DNA from: JABMPR01 sp964508765
GTDB lineage: Bacteria; Fidelibacterota; UBA8477; JABMPR01
Assembly: GCA_964508765.1 (NCBI GenBank)
Contig: CAZDVD010000002.1
Location: forward strand, 90,063-154,062
DNA length: 64,000 nt
Direction of reading: 5' to 3'
Shown here: positions 26,923-36,009 of the stretch, in pieces
Layout of the letters: each line of letters opens with the position of its first letter
How positions within the stretch are numbered: the first letter of the stretch is position 1
Notes under the pieces: generated by a model
The model's input: only the letters and a program-made list of their open reading frames with translations
Told to the model about the DNA's origin: nothing
The model's database searches: none
Position numbers and translations under genes: made by a program

Positions 26923-28992
26923 ATGAAAAAAGTCCAATTCATATTTGGAATTCATAACCATCAGCCTGTAGGAAATTTTGATCACGTTTTTCATGATGCC
27001 TGTGATCGTTCGTACTTACCATTCCTTCAAATCCTGGAGAAATTTCCAAACATCAGTATGGCTTTCCATTTTAGTGGGTCTCTCATTGAGTGGCTCGAGG
27101 GAAATCGTCAAGATGTTCTTGACTTGTTCAAAAAGCTGGTAGACAGAGGCAATATTGAAGTTCTTGGTGGGGGCTTTTATGAACCTATCCTGGCCATGAT
27201 TCCTGAAGCTGATCAAATTGGTCAAATCAAGAAAATGAACGAATGGGCCCGTCGGAGACTGAACTACGAAATTAGAGGCAATTGGCTCACTGAACGGGTG
27301 TGGGAGCCACATCTTGCCAAAAGCTTGAACAAAGCTGAAATTGAATATATGGTAGTAGATGACTACCACTTTCTCACCACAGGGGCAGATCCCAAAAATT
27401 TAAATGGATACTACTACACCGAACAAGAGGGCCAAGTCCTCAGTGTATTTCCCATTAGTCAGAAAATGCGTTATGCCATGCCCTTTGAAGACCCGCAGGT
27501 TGCCATTGACATCCTAAAAAGCTATGCCTCAGAAGATGGTGAAAGCCTTGTGGTTATGGCTGATGATGGTGAGAAATTCGGTGTTTGGCCGGGGACCTGG
27601 AATACGGTCTATGAGCAGAAATGGCTGGAAAGATTCTTCACACTGTTGAGTGAAAATTCTGATTGGCTAAGCACGACAACATTTAAGCAATACCATGCAA
27701 GCCACAATCCTCAAGATCTGGTTTACATCCCCACATCCTCATATTTCGAAATGTCCCAATGGACGTTGTCAACAGAGCTTGGTCGTCAGATGAACGATTT
27801 TATCCATGACCTTGAAAATCAAGGCAAAGCCGATGCGTCTAGACCTTTTATAAAAGGTGGCATGTGGCGCAATTTTTTTACAAAGTATCCAGAATCAAAC
27901 TGGATGCAGAAGCGGGTGCAATTTCTATCACTCAATCTGGAGCAGCTCGCTAGCAAAGGTGGAGTTCCTGACTCACTGAGAGATGATCTCTATCGGGCTC
28001 AGTGCAATTGTGCCTATTGGCATGGTGTCTTTGGCGGCCTGTATCTCCCGCATCTTCGGCACGCTATCTATGAACATTTGCTCAAAGCCGAAGAGCAGTT
28101 TTTGGCCAGAGGTGGCAGCTTCCCTGGTCTGGCGGATCTGGATAGTGATGGGGTCAAAGAATACCGCTTACGGTCAGACAACCTGCAAGTATTCATTTCT
28201 GCCGACAAAGGCCACATTCGTGAGATAGACTGGCTTCCCGCTTACTTCAACGTCACAAACTATCTTCAACGCTACTCGGAGCACTATCATGAGAAGTTGG
28301 CTCAAGCCAGCAATGACCAAAACACCAGCGGGTCCATTCATGATATCGTCCTTGCCAAAGAGGAAGGGCTCCAGGATAAACTATTCGTAGATAATTATCG
28401 CCGTTATGGACTCATCGATCATGTTTTTAACAGCGATCAATCGCAAGATGCTCACTATCGGGGCAAACTGCAGCAAGATTTTTCCATCCAAGCCTGTGAT
28501 GTCCAACAGAGTGAAGCTGGTGTTCGGATAAATACGCTAGGCCTTGTAGGCAAGTCGCAGCTCAAAATTGAGAAAAATTTAGAACTTCATCACAACGATT
28601 TATCGATAAAAATGACCATTACAAATCTGGGTGATACACCCCTTGATCAACTCTATGGTCTTGAGATGAATTTTGGTCTCCTGGGTGGGAATAGCCCGGA
28701 CCGTTACTATTTAGTGAATGACGAGCATGCCGGAGTATTGAATTCAAACGGTGATGATGCCCAGGTCAGCAACGTTTCCCTCATCAATAAGTGGGATAAT
28801 TTTAAAATTAACATGGGATTCTCAAAGGTCAGTCGCTTATGGCGCTCGCCCATTGAAACTATTTCCATGTCCGAAGCAGGTTTTGAGCGAGTCTATCAAG
28901 CCTCAGCTTTATTACCGCATTGGAAATTGAGCCTTAACCCAGGAGAATTTCTTACAATAGATATCCTCCTGAGCATAAATAATTTTAAGTAG
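26923..28992 (+). CDS. GH57 4-alpha-glucanotransferase
   Basis: The 689-residue cytosolic protein shows all GH57 signatures: H-N-H-Q-P at 11-15, G-G-G-F-Y-E-P near 82, the nucleophile Glu124 in W-L-T-E-R-V-W-E-P, and the acid/base Asp (214/215) in A-D-D-G-E-K-F-G. These positions match Thermococcus litoralis-type 4-alpha-glucanotransferase (nucleophile 123, acid 214). The C-terminal half fits the DUF1925/DUF1926 domains of this type. It moves maltodextrin segments between alpha-1,4-glucans, probably in concert with the phosphorylase encoded next. No signal peptide. A hairpin separates it from gap, but no other promoter could be assigned. Confidence 0.92.
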   Translation: MKKVQFIFGIHNHQPVGNFDHVFHDACDRSYLPFLQILEKFPNISMAFHFSGSLIEWLEGNRQDVLDLFKKLVDRGNIEVLGGGFYEPILAMIPEADQIGQIKKMNEWARRRLNYEIRGNWLTERVWEPHLAKSLNKAEIEYMVVDDYHFLTTGADPKNLNGYYYTEQEGQVLSVFPISQKMRYAMPFEDPQVAIDILKSYASEDGESLVVMADDGEKFGVWPGTWNTVYEQKWLERFFTLLSENSDWLSTTTFKQYHASHNPQDLVYIPTSSYFEMSQWTLSTELGRQMNDFIHDLENQGKADASRPFIKGGMWRNFFTKYPESNWMQKRVQFLSLNLEQLASKGGVPDSLRDDLYRAQCNCAYWHGVFGGLYLPHLRHAIYEHLLKAEEQFLARGGSFPGLADLDSDGVKEYRLRSDNLQVFISADKGHIREIDWLPAYFNVTNYLQRYSEHYHEKLAQASNDQNTSGSIHDIVLAKEEGLQDKLFVDNYRRYGLIDHVFNSDQSQDAHYRGKLQQDFSIQACDVQQSEAGVRINTLGLVGKSQLKIEKNLELHHNDLSIKMTITNLGDTPLDQLYGLEMNFGLLGGNSPDRYYLVNDEHAGVLNSNGDDAQVSNVSLINKWDNFKINMGFSKVSRLWRSPIETISMSEAGFERVYQASALLPHWKLSLNPGEFLTIDILLSINNFK

Positions 28993-29244
28993 GTTTATCT
29001 CGACACTATTTGATACGCATATTGAATAGTAGGAGAGCAATAAAAAGTTACAACGAATGATACAAAAAAAAACGAATGAGCTATTCTTGCTGGAATCATC
29101 ACCAGTCTTCAATGAACAGAGTGTCCAAAAAACCTGGGGATGAAAAACAAGGAAGGTAGTGTACATTTTTCGTAGTATTCGTCAATTTTGTTGTAAAAAA
29201 AATAATTATTACCATATGAAATTAGAAATCAACAAGAGGAATAA

Positions 29245-30891
29245 ATGTCAAATAATCAAGCCACTGTAGCTTATTTCAGTGCAGAAATCGGGATTTCTCC
29301 CAGTCTGCACACATATAGTGGGGGACTTGGAATATTAGCTGGCGATCATATCAAGGCCGCAGCAGACTTAGATGTAAACATGGTTGCAGTAACTCTCATG
29401 TATAAAGAGGGCTATTTCAAACAGAGAATGGATGAAGACGGGAATCAGACGGAGATTTATCCCCGTTTTGAACCAGACCCCCTTCTGGAGAAGTTGGATG
29501 GTACCATCACCCTGCCACTCAGAGGTAGGGACGTCCATGTGCAGGTCTGGAAGTATACCTTTCTCGGAATAAACGGTACTCCTATCGATATCCTTCTCTT
29601 GGATACAGATTTAGATGAGAATGAAGATGATGATCGCAGCATTACATTGAGACTCTATGCTGGCGGGAAGGATCATCGCATCCTGCAGGAAGCTGTTCTG
29701 GGATTCGCAGGTATCCGGGCCCTACGGAATTTGGGGTACAAAGATTTTTCTACCTACCATATGAATGAAGGTCACAGTTCATTTCTTACCCTTGAACTCC
29801 TGAAGGAATTTAATGGAGATGAGGAAGAAGTACGGAAACGATGCCACTTCACTACTCATACTCCCGTTCCTGCTGGTCATGATCATTTCGCGTCTGATCG
29901 TGTCAAGCGACTGATAGGTGATTTGTTACCAACAAATCTGAAACTGCCTTCGATGGTTCTAAACAGCCGTGTACATATGACTGAGCTAGGTCTTTATTTC
30001 AGTCGTAGCGCCAATGGGGTTTCTAAACTACACGGTCAGGTAGCCCGTGATCAATTCCCCCAATTCGAAATTGGTCATGTCACAAATGGGGTATTCCACA
30101 GGTTCTGGGTGGGTAAAATATTTAGAGAGGTGTTCGATAGACATCTACCAGGTTGGCGTCAAGATCCTTCACGTCTTTTGGATGTTGATTCTGTCCCAGA
30201 TGAAGAACTTCTCTTTGCCCGACGTGGACAGAAGAAATTCCTTCTCGATTATGCCAATTCTCAATCCCAAAGAGCCCTGGCCAATAAAACTTTGACTGTT
30301 GGATTTGCCAGAAGGGCTGCCGAATACAAACGAGCCAGGCTGATTTTTCATGACAAAGAGCGATTAATTCGTTTAGCAAAGGGGAATAAAATTCAATTTA
30401 TCTTTGCTGGAAAAGCCCATCCCAGGGATGATCATGGTAAAGAAATTCTCAAAGAAATTGTACTCCAGGCCAAAGAACTGCTGGGTGATGTGAAAATTGT
30501 TTTTCTGGAAAACTACAACATGTGGCTGGGTAATCTCATTACTGCAGGTGTAGATGTCTGGTTAAATACACCACTACGACCCAATGAAGCTTCAGGAACC
30601 TCTGGTATGAAGGCGACACTTAATGGTGTTCCAAATTTGTCTGTCCTCGATGGCTGGTGGGCTGAAGCCTGTAACGATGGAGTGAATGGCTGGGCAATTG
30701 GTGATGCTAACAATGCCACTAATGCCGCGGATGCTGATCATCTCTATCGATTGTTGGAAGAACAGGTTATTCCCACATACTACAACGATCAAGCAAAATG
30801 GTTAAGCATGATACGTGAATCCATTAAGACGGGTGTGCAATTCACCGGGACACGTATGGTTCAGGATTATTTAAAGTTATATTATAAATAA
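29245..30891 (+). CDS. glgP: Alpha-glucan (glycogen/maltodextrin) phosphorylase, short GT35 type
   Basis: The 548-residue protein has the GT35 signatures: S-A-E-I-G-I near 12, Y-S-G-G-L-G-I-L-A-G-D near 24, H-M-N-E-G-H-S near 172 and the PLP-binding Lys456 in G-T-S-G-M-K-A-T-L-N-G. It belongs to the short alpha-glucan phosphorylase group (TIGR02094-like), smaller than the roughly 800-residue classical enzymes. It releases glucose 1-phosphate from alpha-1,4-glucans, feeding glycolysis upstream of the GAPDH step encoded nearby. A GAGG ribosome-binding sequence precedes the ATG. A strong bidirectional terminator follows. Confidence 0.93.
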   Translation: MSNNQATVAYFSAEIGISPSLHTYSGGLGILAGDHIKAAADLDVNMVAVTLMYKEGYFKQRMDEDGNQTEIYPRFEPDPLLEKLDGTITLPLRGRDVHVQVWKYTFLGINGTPIDILLLDTDLDENEDDDRSITLRLYAGGKDHRILQEAVLGFAGIRALRNLGYKDFSTYHMNEGHSSFLTLELLKEFNGDEEEVRKRCHFTTHTPVPAGHDHFASDRVKRLIGDLLPTNLKLPSMVLNSRVHMTELGLYFSRSANGVSKLHGQVARDQFPQFEIGHVTNGVFHRFWVGKIFREVFDRHLPGWRQDPSRLLDVDSVPDEELLFARRGQKKFLLDYANSQSQRALANKTLTVGFARRAAEYKRARLIFHDKERLIRLAKGNKIQFIFAGKAHPRDDHGKEILKEIVLQAKELLGDVKIVFLENYNMWLGNLITAGVDVWLNTPLRPNEASGTSGMKATLNGVPNLSVLDGWWAEACNDGVNGWAIGDANNATNAADADHLYRLLEEQVIPTYYNDQAKWLSMIRESIKTGVQFTGTRMVQDYLKLYYK

Positions 30892-30915
30892 GTTCTACAG
30901 GACATCGGATAAAAG

Positions 30916-30949
30916 GAAGAGGCTGGAAAATTTCCAGCCTCTTCTTTTT
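30916..30949. terminator. Bidirectional rho-independent terminator
   Basis: An 11-bp perfect stem (30916-30926 with 30934-30944, GAAGAGGCTGG with CCAGCCTCTTC) is followed by five T on the plus strand and, read the other way, by a CTTTTATCC tail on the minus strand. It lies between the convergent glgP and Spy-like lipoprotein genes and can serve both. Confidence 0.9.
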
Positions 30950-30968
30950 ATCTATTTATTCTGACAGA

Positions 30969-31412
30969 TTAGTGTCGTCTGTGTTTCTTAAACTTCTCGA
31001 GGGTTGTAGCTAATTTCTCTCGCTGTGCCTCCTCAAGACTGGCGTGAAATTCAGCATAGTCTGAGACCATATCTTTCCGAAATTCACTAAATTCAGATTC
31101 AATTTCATCGAATTGCAGATTAAGTGCATCAACATCCAGTTGAGTTGATCTGAGATTTTCATCGAGAGATTCGGTTAGCTCAGTATGATTAGCCTGCATA
31201 GTCTCTTTGAAGTTTGAGGCATTTTCCAGGACAATCTTGAGCTTCCCTTGCTGCATCTCGTTTAGATCAAGTTTCTTGGCAATCCGTTTCATCATTTTGG
31301 CTTGATCCATGTGGTGGGGTCCATGATGAGCACCGCAGGCTGCGATACCGAGGATCAGAGCTAAAACAAGTAGACCCATTCCCATTCTTTTATTCAGTTT
31401 CAATTTATTCAT
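30969..31412 (-). CDS. Spy/CpxP-like lipoprotein of the ECF sigma locus
   Basis: The ATG at 31410-31412 is chosen because AAGGA precedes it at proper spacing; an ATG at 31430 would overlap the upstream gene. The 147-residue product has an N-terminal hydrophobic segment with lipobox (I-A-A-C), a His-rich stretch (H-H-G-P-H-H) just after it, and an all-helical body with the Spy/CpxP pattern (K-K-L-D-L-N-E-M-Q-Q-G-K-L, later L-E-E-A-Q-R-E-K-L). The His cluster suggests metal binding. It follows an ECF sigma factor and a small membrane protein, so it may be an envelope sensor in the CnrX/CpxP manner. Function inferred. Confidence 0.72.
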   Translation of the reverse strand: MNKLKLNKRMGMGLLVLALILGIAACGAHHGPHHMDQAKMMKRIAKKLDLNEMQQGKLKIVLENASNFKETMQANHTELTESLDENLRSTQLDVDALNLQFDEIESEFSEFRKDMVSDYAEFHASLEEAQREKLATTLEKFKKHRRH

Positions 31413-31422
31413 GTTTATATCC

Positions 31423-31755
31423 TTATTCATCTTCTGTATCAGCAGGTTTTGAGGAGGTCTCCTCATCTGGCTGAACTTCTTGATTGTGCTTCAATTCAAT
31501 TTTTTGCTTGAGATGCGATTTCCAGGGGGTTGAGGGATAGCGTTTGTCATGATGACTTCCACCATGTCCGCCGGAAAACAATATTTTCGATAGGATGATG
31601 AGTCCCAGGGCTTGCCAGTATGTTATTACCGGACCACTAAAGAGCATTGGTATCAACCAGTTCCAGAGCAGCATGGTAATGGCGGGTAAAATGGTAATTG
31701 CGAGTATAACAAAGAATGCTATTCCAACAATTTTACCTATGGATGATTTACACAT
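31423..31755 (-). CDS. Small two-helix membrane protein next to ECF sigma gene
   Basis: The 110-residue product has two hydrophobic helices (about 8-30 and 40-62), the second containing I-T-Y-W-Q-A-L-G-L-I-I-L-S-K-I-L-F, then a Gly/His motif (G-G-H-G-G-S-H-H) and a charged cytosolic or periplasmic tail rich in Glu. The I-T-Y-W-Q-A-L-G segment is familiar from small membrane proteins beside ECF sigma factors in Bacteroidetes-like genomes. It lies 17 bases after the sigma gene. It could act as the anti-sigma factor, although no zinc-binding anti-sigma motif is visible. Confidence 0.65.
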   Translation of the reverse strand: MCKSSIGKIVGIAFFVILAITILPAITMLLWNWLIPMLFSGPVITYWQALGLIILSKILFSGGHGGSHHDKRYPSTPWKSHLKQKIELKHNQEVQPDEETSSKPADTEDE

Positions 31756-31772
31756 GATGTATTCCTTTCAAA

Positions 31773-32354
31773 TTATGTATTTATATCTTTTAGCTTTTTT
31801 CGCAAAGCCAACACGGCGTACCGCTTTCTGGAGAGTAACGTGTTTTGCGAATCTCCAGTGATTTCAGCAATTTCCTTGAAACTCAGACCTTCAATCTCAT
31901 GCCATATAAATACTTCCCGCTGCAGTTCAGGGAGTTCTTCTATAGCCGCTTCGATTTGCGCTTGAAGCTGGGATTGCTCGAGTAGCGAAGCACTGTGTAG
32001 TTCCGGATCATGAAGCAGGTTCTCTAGAAATTGTCCTTCTTCAATATCACCGGATTGAATAGCACTATGGCTTCCCTCGATGGTTCGGGCTCGTCTGCGA
32101 TAAAAATCACTCACCTTGTTCCTGGCAGTTCTATACAACCAGCCTGAAGTTGCTTCAAGTGAACGTAGCTCACCGTAGGCACCTGTAAACTGATGAAAAA
32201 CATCCTGGACAATGTCCTCGGCGTCTTCATACTGTGGCACCATTCCAGCCACAGAACGGAGTAACCATTCTCTGGCTTCAAGAATGATCGAACTCATTCC
32301 TTGAGCATTCCTAGGTGTGGGTGTTTCAGCTTTTTGTGGTCTTTTGCTTTGCAT
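31773..32354 (-). CDS. ECF-type RNA polymerase sigma factor
   Basis: The 193-residue protein has sigma region 2 at about 30-95 (Y-E-D-A-E-D-I-V-Q-D-V-F-H-Q-F, then W-L-Y-R-T-A-R-N-K-V-S-D-F-Y-R) and region 4 at about 135-190 (L-P-E-L-Q-R-E-V-F-I-W-H-E-I-E-G-L-S-F-K-E-I-A-E, split by a normal HTH). It directs RNA polymerase to a stress or envelope regulon. It is the first gene of a three-gene operon with the small membrane protein and the Spy-like lipoprotein. An AGG lies 5 bases ahead of the ATG. No canonical anti-sigma gene adjoins. Confidence 0.93.
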   Translation of the reverse strand: MQSKRPQKAETPTPRNAQGMSSIILEAREWLLRSVAGMVPQYEDAEDIVQDVFHQFTGAYGELRSLEATSGWLYRTARNKVSDFYRRRARTIEGSHSAIQSGDIEEGQFLENLLHDPELHSASLLEQSQLQAQIEAAIEELPELQREVFIWHEIEGLSFKEIAEITGDSQNTLLSRKRYAVLALRKKLKDINT

Positions 32355-32488
32355 GTCACCTATATAGACGCTGATTCATGAAAAATATTGTATACTTTTT
32401 TCTGCTGAAGTAGAAAATCTTATGAAACCTAAACTCGCGAAGGACCAATACCATCGTGAAGGACACAATCAAATCGGAATCAGTAACG

Positions 32489-34945
32489 CTAGAATTCCAA
32501 AGTGATGCCACCAATAGGAAAGGTCTTGAATTGGAGCGCAATATCCCGCGTGCCATCCTCATTATAAACATAATCCCAGGGATTATCACGGTTAAAGACA
32601 TTCATGATGTCCCAAAAGGTGACAAGATTCATCTTTTCAAAATAGAACCGCTGAAGAATCATGATATCAAAACGAATATATTCATCATGTCTTGCAGTAT
32701 TGTAAGCTTGAGAGTCCACATGCCAGCGCCGGGTGTTATGGTCATATAGTTTTGGTGTATAGGGCTTTCCACCTGAATAGCGAAATCTCATACTGACCTC
32801 AAATTCATCGGCAGGAGCCAGAGGTAGCCAGGAAGTCCACGCTGCAAAAGTGGTTTCCTTGTACTGATTATACCAATCATAATCCATATATCTGATTTTA
32901 TAGCCGCCTACCAGACTTACGACATCACGGTAGTCATAGTCCCAGGGGTAGTACACGGTTTCTGACTGTCTTGGATCCACTCCCTCAGAAATGGAATGTG
33001 CATAACTAAAAGATCCATACCAGTTATTGGAAAATTTCTTTTGCAGAAAAATTTCAAAACCCCGTGAACGTCCAGCTCCAAAATTGGCGAAATGACTGGT
33101 ACTGTCTCTTCCTGCAGTATCAGGATAGACTTCCTGACGGGGCATATCATTAAATTCTTTGTTATAAATTTCCAGAGTTATTCTGACATCTTCTCTAGGG
33201 AGGAATTCAAACCCCAGGGCAACCTGGTCAGCATAATAGAAGTCCAGTTTTCTTCCCCAATCACCTTCCTGCATGAGTAAAGCATAAAAGGGCGCTTGGA
33301 AGTAGCGTCCAACGGCCAGATTCACCTTCATGTTATGAAGTAGTTGCTGCGAAAGATTTATTCGAGGTGAAAAATTGGCTGCATCCAAATAGGCATTGTA
33401 TTCACCTCGGGTACCCAGTGTTACTTCTGTAAGCTGGGTGGGATTGAATCTGAGTTGGGCATGAATACCCCCTGATCGAAAAGTATGATTGATGGTAGAG
33501 TCGGCAGAATCAACGTGTTCCAGCACCTGAAGAGGGACCACGACTGCATTGGTATCGCCTAAGAATTCTGCCTCGAATTGAGCTATGCTGATTGGCAAAG
33601 CAGGGGTCAGCGTGGTGTCATGGGAGTATCCATACAGATTTATTTCATCGTTATGCCAGGAATAGTCCCATGAATTGGGAGCCTGAATAACTTTTAAACC
33701 CGCTGAGAATTCGAGCTTGGGGTTAAACTTATAGACCAGGTCACTCTTAAAAATCAGTTCTTTTTCGATACTAACACCACGATAAAAGGAATCGTGGTCA
33801 TTGTCATCGGAGACCCGATAAGCATCAATATCCATTTCGACAAAATTTTGAGCAAGAGAAGCAATGATATAGCCCTGTTTTGAAAACAGGTTCTTATAGG
33901 TTAATCCAAGTGTGTGCTGCTGGCTTCTGTAGCCAACATTTTCGGCATTTCTATTTTGAGGACTATCCTCACCGACAATATCGATAGCATCAATACCCCC
34001 CAGATAGTTCAGATACAATTTTTCTTTTGGGCTGAGATCATAAGCGATTTTCCCCTGAAATGTCCAGTACTTGGGGATAGCCATAAGGCCACTTTGTTGA
34101 ATTATAAAATCAAGGAAGGATCGCTTTATGGCGAACAGGTAAGAACTATTTTGGTTGATAGGACCTTCAAAACTGGCTCCAAAACCAGCCATATCGAAGC
34201 TGACCTTTGTCTCCCGGCTTTCACGGCTTCCCTCCCGGACGGTTACATCCATTACCGACGAGAGCTTATCACCATATCGGGCAGGGAAAGAACCTGCAAA
34301 AAAGTCAATTCTCTCGATGAAATCCGTATTGACCATGGTTATCGGACCACCACCAGCTCCCTATTCAGGGTAATGTACGGGGTAGGGGATATCCAGGTGA
34401 TCCATTACAAACAGGTTTTCTCCAGGAGAGCCACCCCTCACGATGATCTCGTTGGATTGGTCTGCTCCTGACACAACTGAAGGAAGCGATTGCATCATAC
34501 TGAGGATATCGTAGGCACCTACAGGATCTGAACGAATTTCCTCGTAATCGACGCTACGAACACTGGTTGCTGCATCTTTGACGCGTTCAAAATAACCAGC
34601 AGTTACCACAACATCAGTACCCGTGAGGATGGTTGGTTCAAGTGCTATGTTGACCACGGTTGCTCTGTTGAGGAGTGAGTGAATATTTGCTCTGGCCTGA
34701 GACTTGTAGCCGATCATATGAACTTTGACTGAGTAGCTACCAGCGGGGACATTCTGGATAGTAAACTTTCCACCCATATCTGTTGCGGCACCCAGATTGG
34801 TACCATCCAGCATGACATTTGCACCAGGGAGTGGCTGTTGGGTATCTCGATCAACAATGGTACCCTCAATAATTTCACCAGGTGCAGCGAGGATGGATTG
34901 TACAGATAGTACAAGTATCAGGAGGGGGATCAGTATCTTTTTCAT
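32489..34945 (-). pseudogene. TonB-dependent receptor interrupted by an in-frame amber codon
   Basis: The signal peptide, carboxypeptidase-regulatory-like domain (about 22-105) and most of the plug (with I-I-V-R-G-G-S-P-G-E-N) are read from 34945. A TAG at 34363-34361 then interrupts H-Y-P-E/G-A-G-G-G-P-I-T. The same frame continues for more than 600 codons through the barrel to 32489, ending in L-E-F. Receptors of this type carry Gln in the interrupted position (P-E-Q-G), so a single C-to-T change (CAG to TAG) explains the break. Without suppression only a 194-residue fragment would form. It is preceded by a winged-helix regulator gene and a membrane protein gene on the same strand. Confidence 0.85.
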
Positions 34946-34949
34946 GATT

Positions 34950-35267
34950 TTAGTCCTTCACAGTGCCCAGGGGCAACATGTTTTCTAGATATTGAATGTA
35001 TAGTGTCAGAGCCGACTTTCCTTTGCCGGTAAGGCTATACACACTGATTGGTTTGCGATCTATAAATGACTTTTCCACGCTCAAATAGCCAGCTTCCTCA
35101 AGCTTGCGCATATGGACACTAAGGTTTCCATCAGTGGCCCCCACATTTTCCTTGATGATTGAGAAGCTTGCTGAACCCATGGTTGCCAGAGTAGCCATGA
35201 CGGCTAAACGAATCCTGGAATGGATCAAATCATCTATTTGTTGATAATTAAATTCGTTCATACTCAA
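34950..35267 (-). CDS. Winged-helix transcriptional regulator
   Basis: The 105-residue product is a single winged-helix domain: I-H-S-R-I-R-L-A-V-M-A-T-L near the start, the recognition helix G-A-T-D-G-N-L-S-V-H-M-R-K-L-E, and a wing with K-P-I-S-V-Y-S-L-T-G-K-G. This matches the HTH_34/MarR-like small regulators common in Bacteroidetes-type genomes. It sits between a membrane protein gene, whose stop overlaps its start by 4 bases, and the TonB receptor, 4 bases downstream. It probably regulates this cluster. Confidence 0.88.
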   Translation of the reverse strand: MSMNEFNYQQIDDLIHSRIRLAVMATLATMGSASFSIIKENVGATDGNLSVHMRKLEEAGYLSVEKSFIDRKPISVYSLTGKGKSALTLYIQYLENMLPLGTVKD

Positions 35268-35872
35268 TCCTCAGTGAGACGAACCTTCCATTGGCGCCTG
35301 AAAATAAATCCTGGTATAATTTGAAGTCCGATCATCATAACTGCAGTCAGGATGCCTGCCCAGATACCAGATATGAAATAAAGGATACAGGCTCCGATCC
35401 ACCAACCGAATCCCAAATTCCTCACCCAACTTTTCCCGGTAATTACACCTTGAACATAATATGCTATTCCAAGTGTTGTGAACAGGACGGCAGATATATG
35501 ATTCACATCAACAGTTTCCGTTAGGGTGCCAATAAATCCCAACATGGTCATGGCCAATAAAACGGCTATCCAGATGGAGTTGATTATCTTTTTTGTCAGG
35601 GGGTTCCCAATATTGTGTTTGTGGGCTTTCTTATCCACAGTGAACATATACAGCCAACCCAGGGCTACACACACTATGTAGCTCCAACCAATTAAATAGA
35701 TCAAATTGAGGTATTCGAGGATAAGGGAGGCCACGCCTGCTACCATGATAAGGAAGCCCCAGAGAATAAATCCGGTTCCATTATCTGCCAGCACCTTTTG
35801 ACTATCATCCATGACGGACTTTATAAAAGCCAATTGGTCTGTTGGATTTGTATAATTTTCGTGTTCGTTCAT
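35264..35872 (-). CDS. Multi-pass membrane protein of unknown function
   Basis: The 202-residue product has a short cytosolic N-terminus (Q-L-A-F-I-K-S-V-M-D-D-S-Q-K) and about five hydrophobic helices. It resembles the uncharacterised membrane proteins that accompany small winged-helix regulators; no enzymatic motif is seen. AGGAA precedes the ATG at proper spacing. It is the first gene of the run leading into the regulator and the interrupted TonB receptor, suggesting a ligand-sensing or transport-associated role that cannot be specified. Confidence 0.75.
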   Translation of the reverse strand: MNEHENYTNPTDQLAFIKSVMDDSQKVLADNGTGFILWGFLIMVAGVASLILEYLNLIYLIGWSYIVCVALGWLYMFTVDKKAHKHNIGNPLTKKIINSIWIAVLLAMTMLGFIGTLTETVDVNHISAVLFTTLGIAYYVQGVITGKSWVRNLGFGWWIGACILYFISGIWAGILTAVMMIGLQIIPGFIFRRQWKVRLTED

Positions 35873-36009
35873 AATAAATTCCTATTCAATGATAAAGTAC
35901 TTTAAAAAACAAAGTAAGTTATATTTAATTTCCTTGATGTCAACAAATTGATAATAATTCTTGCTTCGCTATTGCGGGATGAGCAGGTTATACCAAAGGA
36001 GAACCAGTC

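Noticed and set aside
34361..34363. TAG as a reassigned sense codon
   Set aside because: TAG is used as a normal terminal stop by intact genes here, for example the xer gene at 45601.
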